DNA from: Ornithinimicrobium sp.
Lineage (GTDB): Bacteria; Actinomycetota; Actinomycetes; Actinomycetales; Dermatophilaceae
Assembly: GCA_030145965.1 (NCBI GenBank)
Contig: JASKZT010000062.1
Coordinates: 1 to 5,037 of the forward strand
DNA: 5,037 nt
Direction of reading: 5' to 3'
Shown: in pieces, positions 4,963 through 5,037 of the stretch
Layout: the number at the start of each line of letters is the position of its first letter
Numbering within the stretch: the stretch's first letter is position 1
Made by a program: the position numbers and the translations under genes
Notes under the pieces: model-generated
The model's input: the letters and a program-made list of their open reading frames with translations, nothing else
The model's database searches: none
Told to the model about the DNA's origin: nothing

Positions 4963-4968
4963 GTGCTC

Positions 4969-5037
4969 ATGCCCCACCTGCCCGACGAGGCCGTCATCGA
5001 CCTGCACACGCACTCGCTGCACAGCGACGGCACCGAG
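4969..5037 (+). CDS. PHP-domain phosphoesterase, N-terminus (partial)
   Basis: Only 23 codons are present; the gene runs off the right edge. The peptide contains IDLHTHSLHSDGTE, the first PHP metal-binding motif (His13, His15, with Ser-Asp-Gly-Thr at 19-22). PHP enzymes are metal-dependent phosphoesterases. Small stand-alone actinobacterial members resemble TrpH/RnaAM-type 3',5'-nucleotide bisphosphate phosphatases or 5'-3' RNA exonucleases, and that is the likeliest class here. Histidinol phosphatase or a DNA polymerase X/III PHP module are less likely given the start and context, but cannot be excluded from this stretch. ATG 4969 is chosen because a TANNNT hexamer ends 6 bases before it. 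Confidence 0.85.
   Translation, partial: MPHLPDEAVIDLHTHSLHSDGTE

Overview
The window is chromosomal DNA from a very GC-rich actinobacterium. Almost every third codon position is G or C, GTG starts are common, and promoters lie 6-7 bases ahead of start codons. Gene content and style suggest order Micrococcales, perhaps near Intrasporangiaceae/Ornithinimicrobium, but no taxonomic marker is present and this placement is inference. I see no mobile element, CRISPR array, rRNA or tRNA.

Layout from left to right. (1) Positions 1-48, minus strand: the first 16 codons of an MgtE-N/CBS-like 'magnesium transporter' family protein. (2) Positions 49-422: a regulatory stretch with a 20-bp imperfect palindrome, a probable unannotated 37-codon ORF encoding an Arg-rich small protein, and a strong hairpin after it. 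(3) 423-926, plus: a two-helix membrane protein of the 'general stress protein' (YflT/17M-like) family. (4) 968-2497, minus: a Xaa-Pro aminopeptidase (M24B, PepP-like) with all five metal ligands intact. (5) 2590-4110, plus and divergent from pepP: a ThrE-type threonine/serine exporter. (6) 4154-4873, minus: a secreted lipoprotein with an acidic repeat linker and a C-terminal domain resembling LpqN/PsbP-like lipoproteins. (7) 4969-5037, plus: the first 23 codons of a PHP-domain phosphoesterase, cut by the window edge.

Genes are arranged as divergent and convergent pairs rather than long operons, so nearly every gene has its own promoter. Five of the seven ORFs show the leaderless layout: a -10-like hexamer (TANNNT or close), then 6-7 bases, then GTG or ATG. 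The lipoprotein is the clear exception, with a GAGGAG Shine-Dalgarno site. The small ORF is also not leaderless, but it has only a distant GAGAGGA and a weak translation signal. Convergent pairs are separated by about 40 bases of GC-rich hairpins.

This is mostly a housekeeping neighbourhood: peptide N-terminal processing, amino-acid export, envelope/stress proteins and a nucleotide phosphoesterase. No new multi-gene system is evident. The items most worth a second look are the small ORF with its palindrome and terminator, the perfect 10+10 inverted repeat lying over the divergent lipoprotein/PHP promoters, and a GGTATGCCGCG word shared by that promoter and the only TAT codon seen in the window's coding regions.
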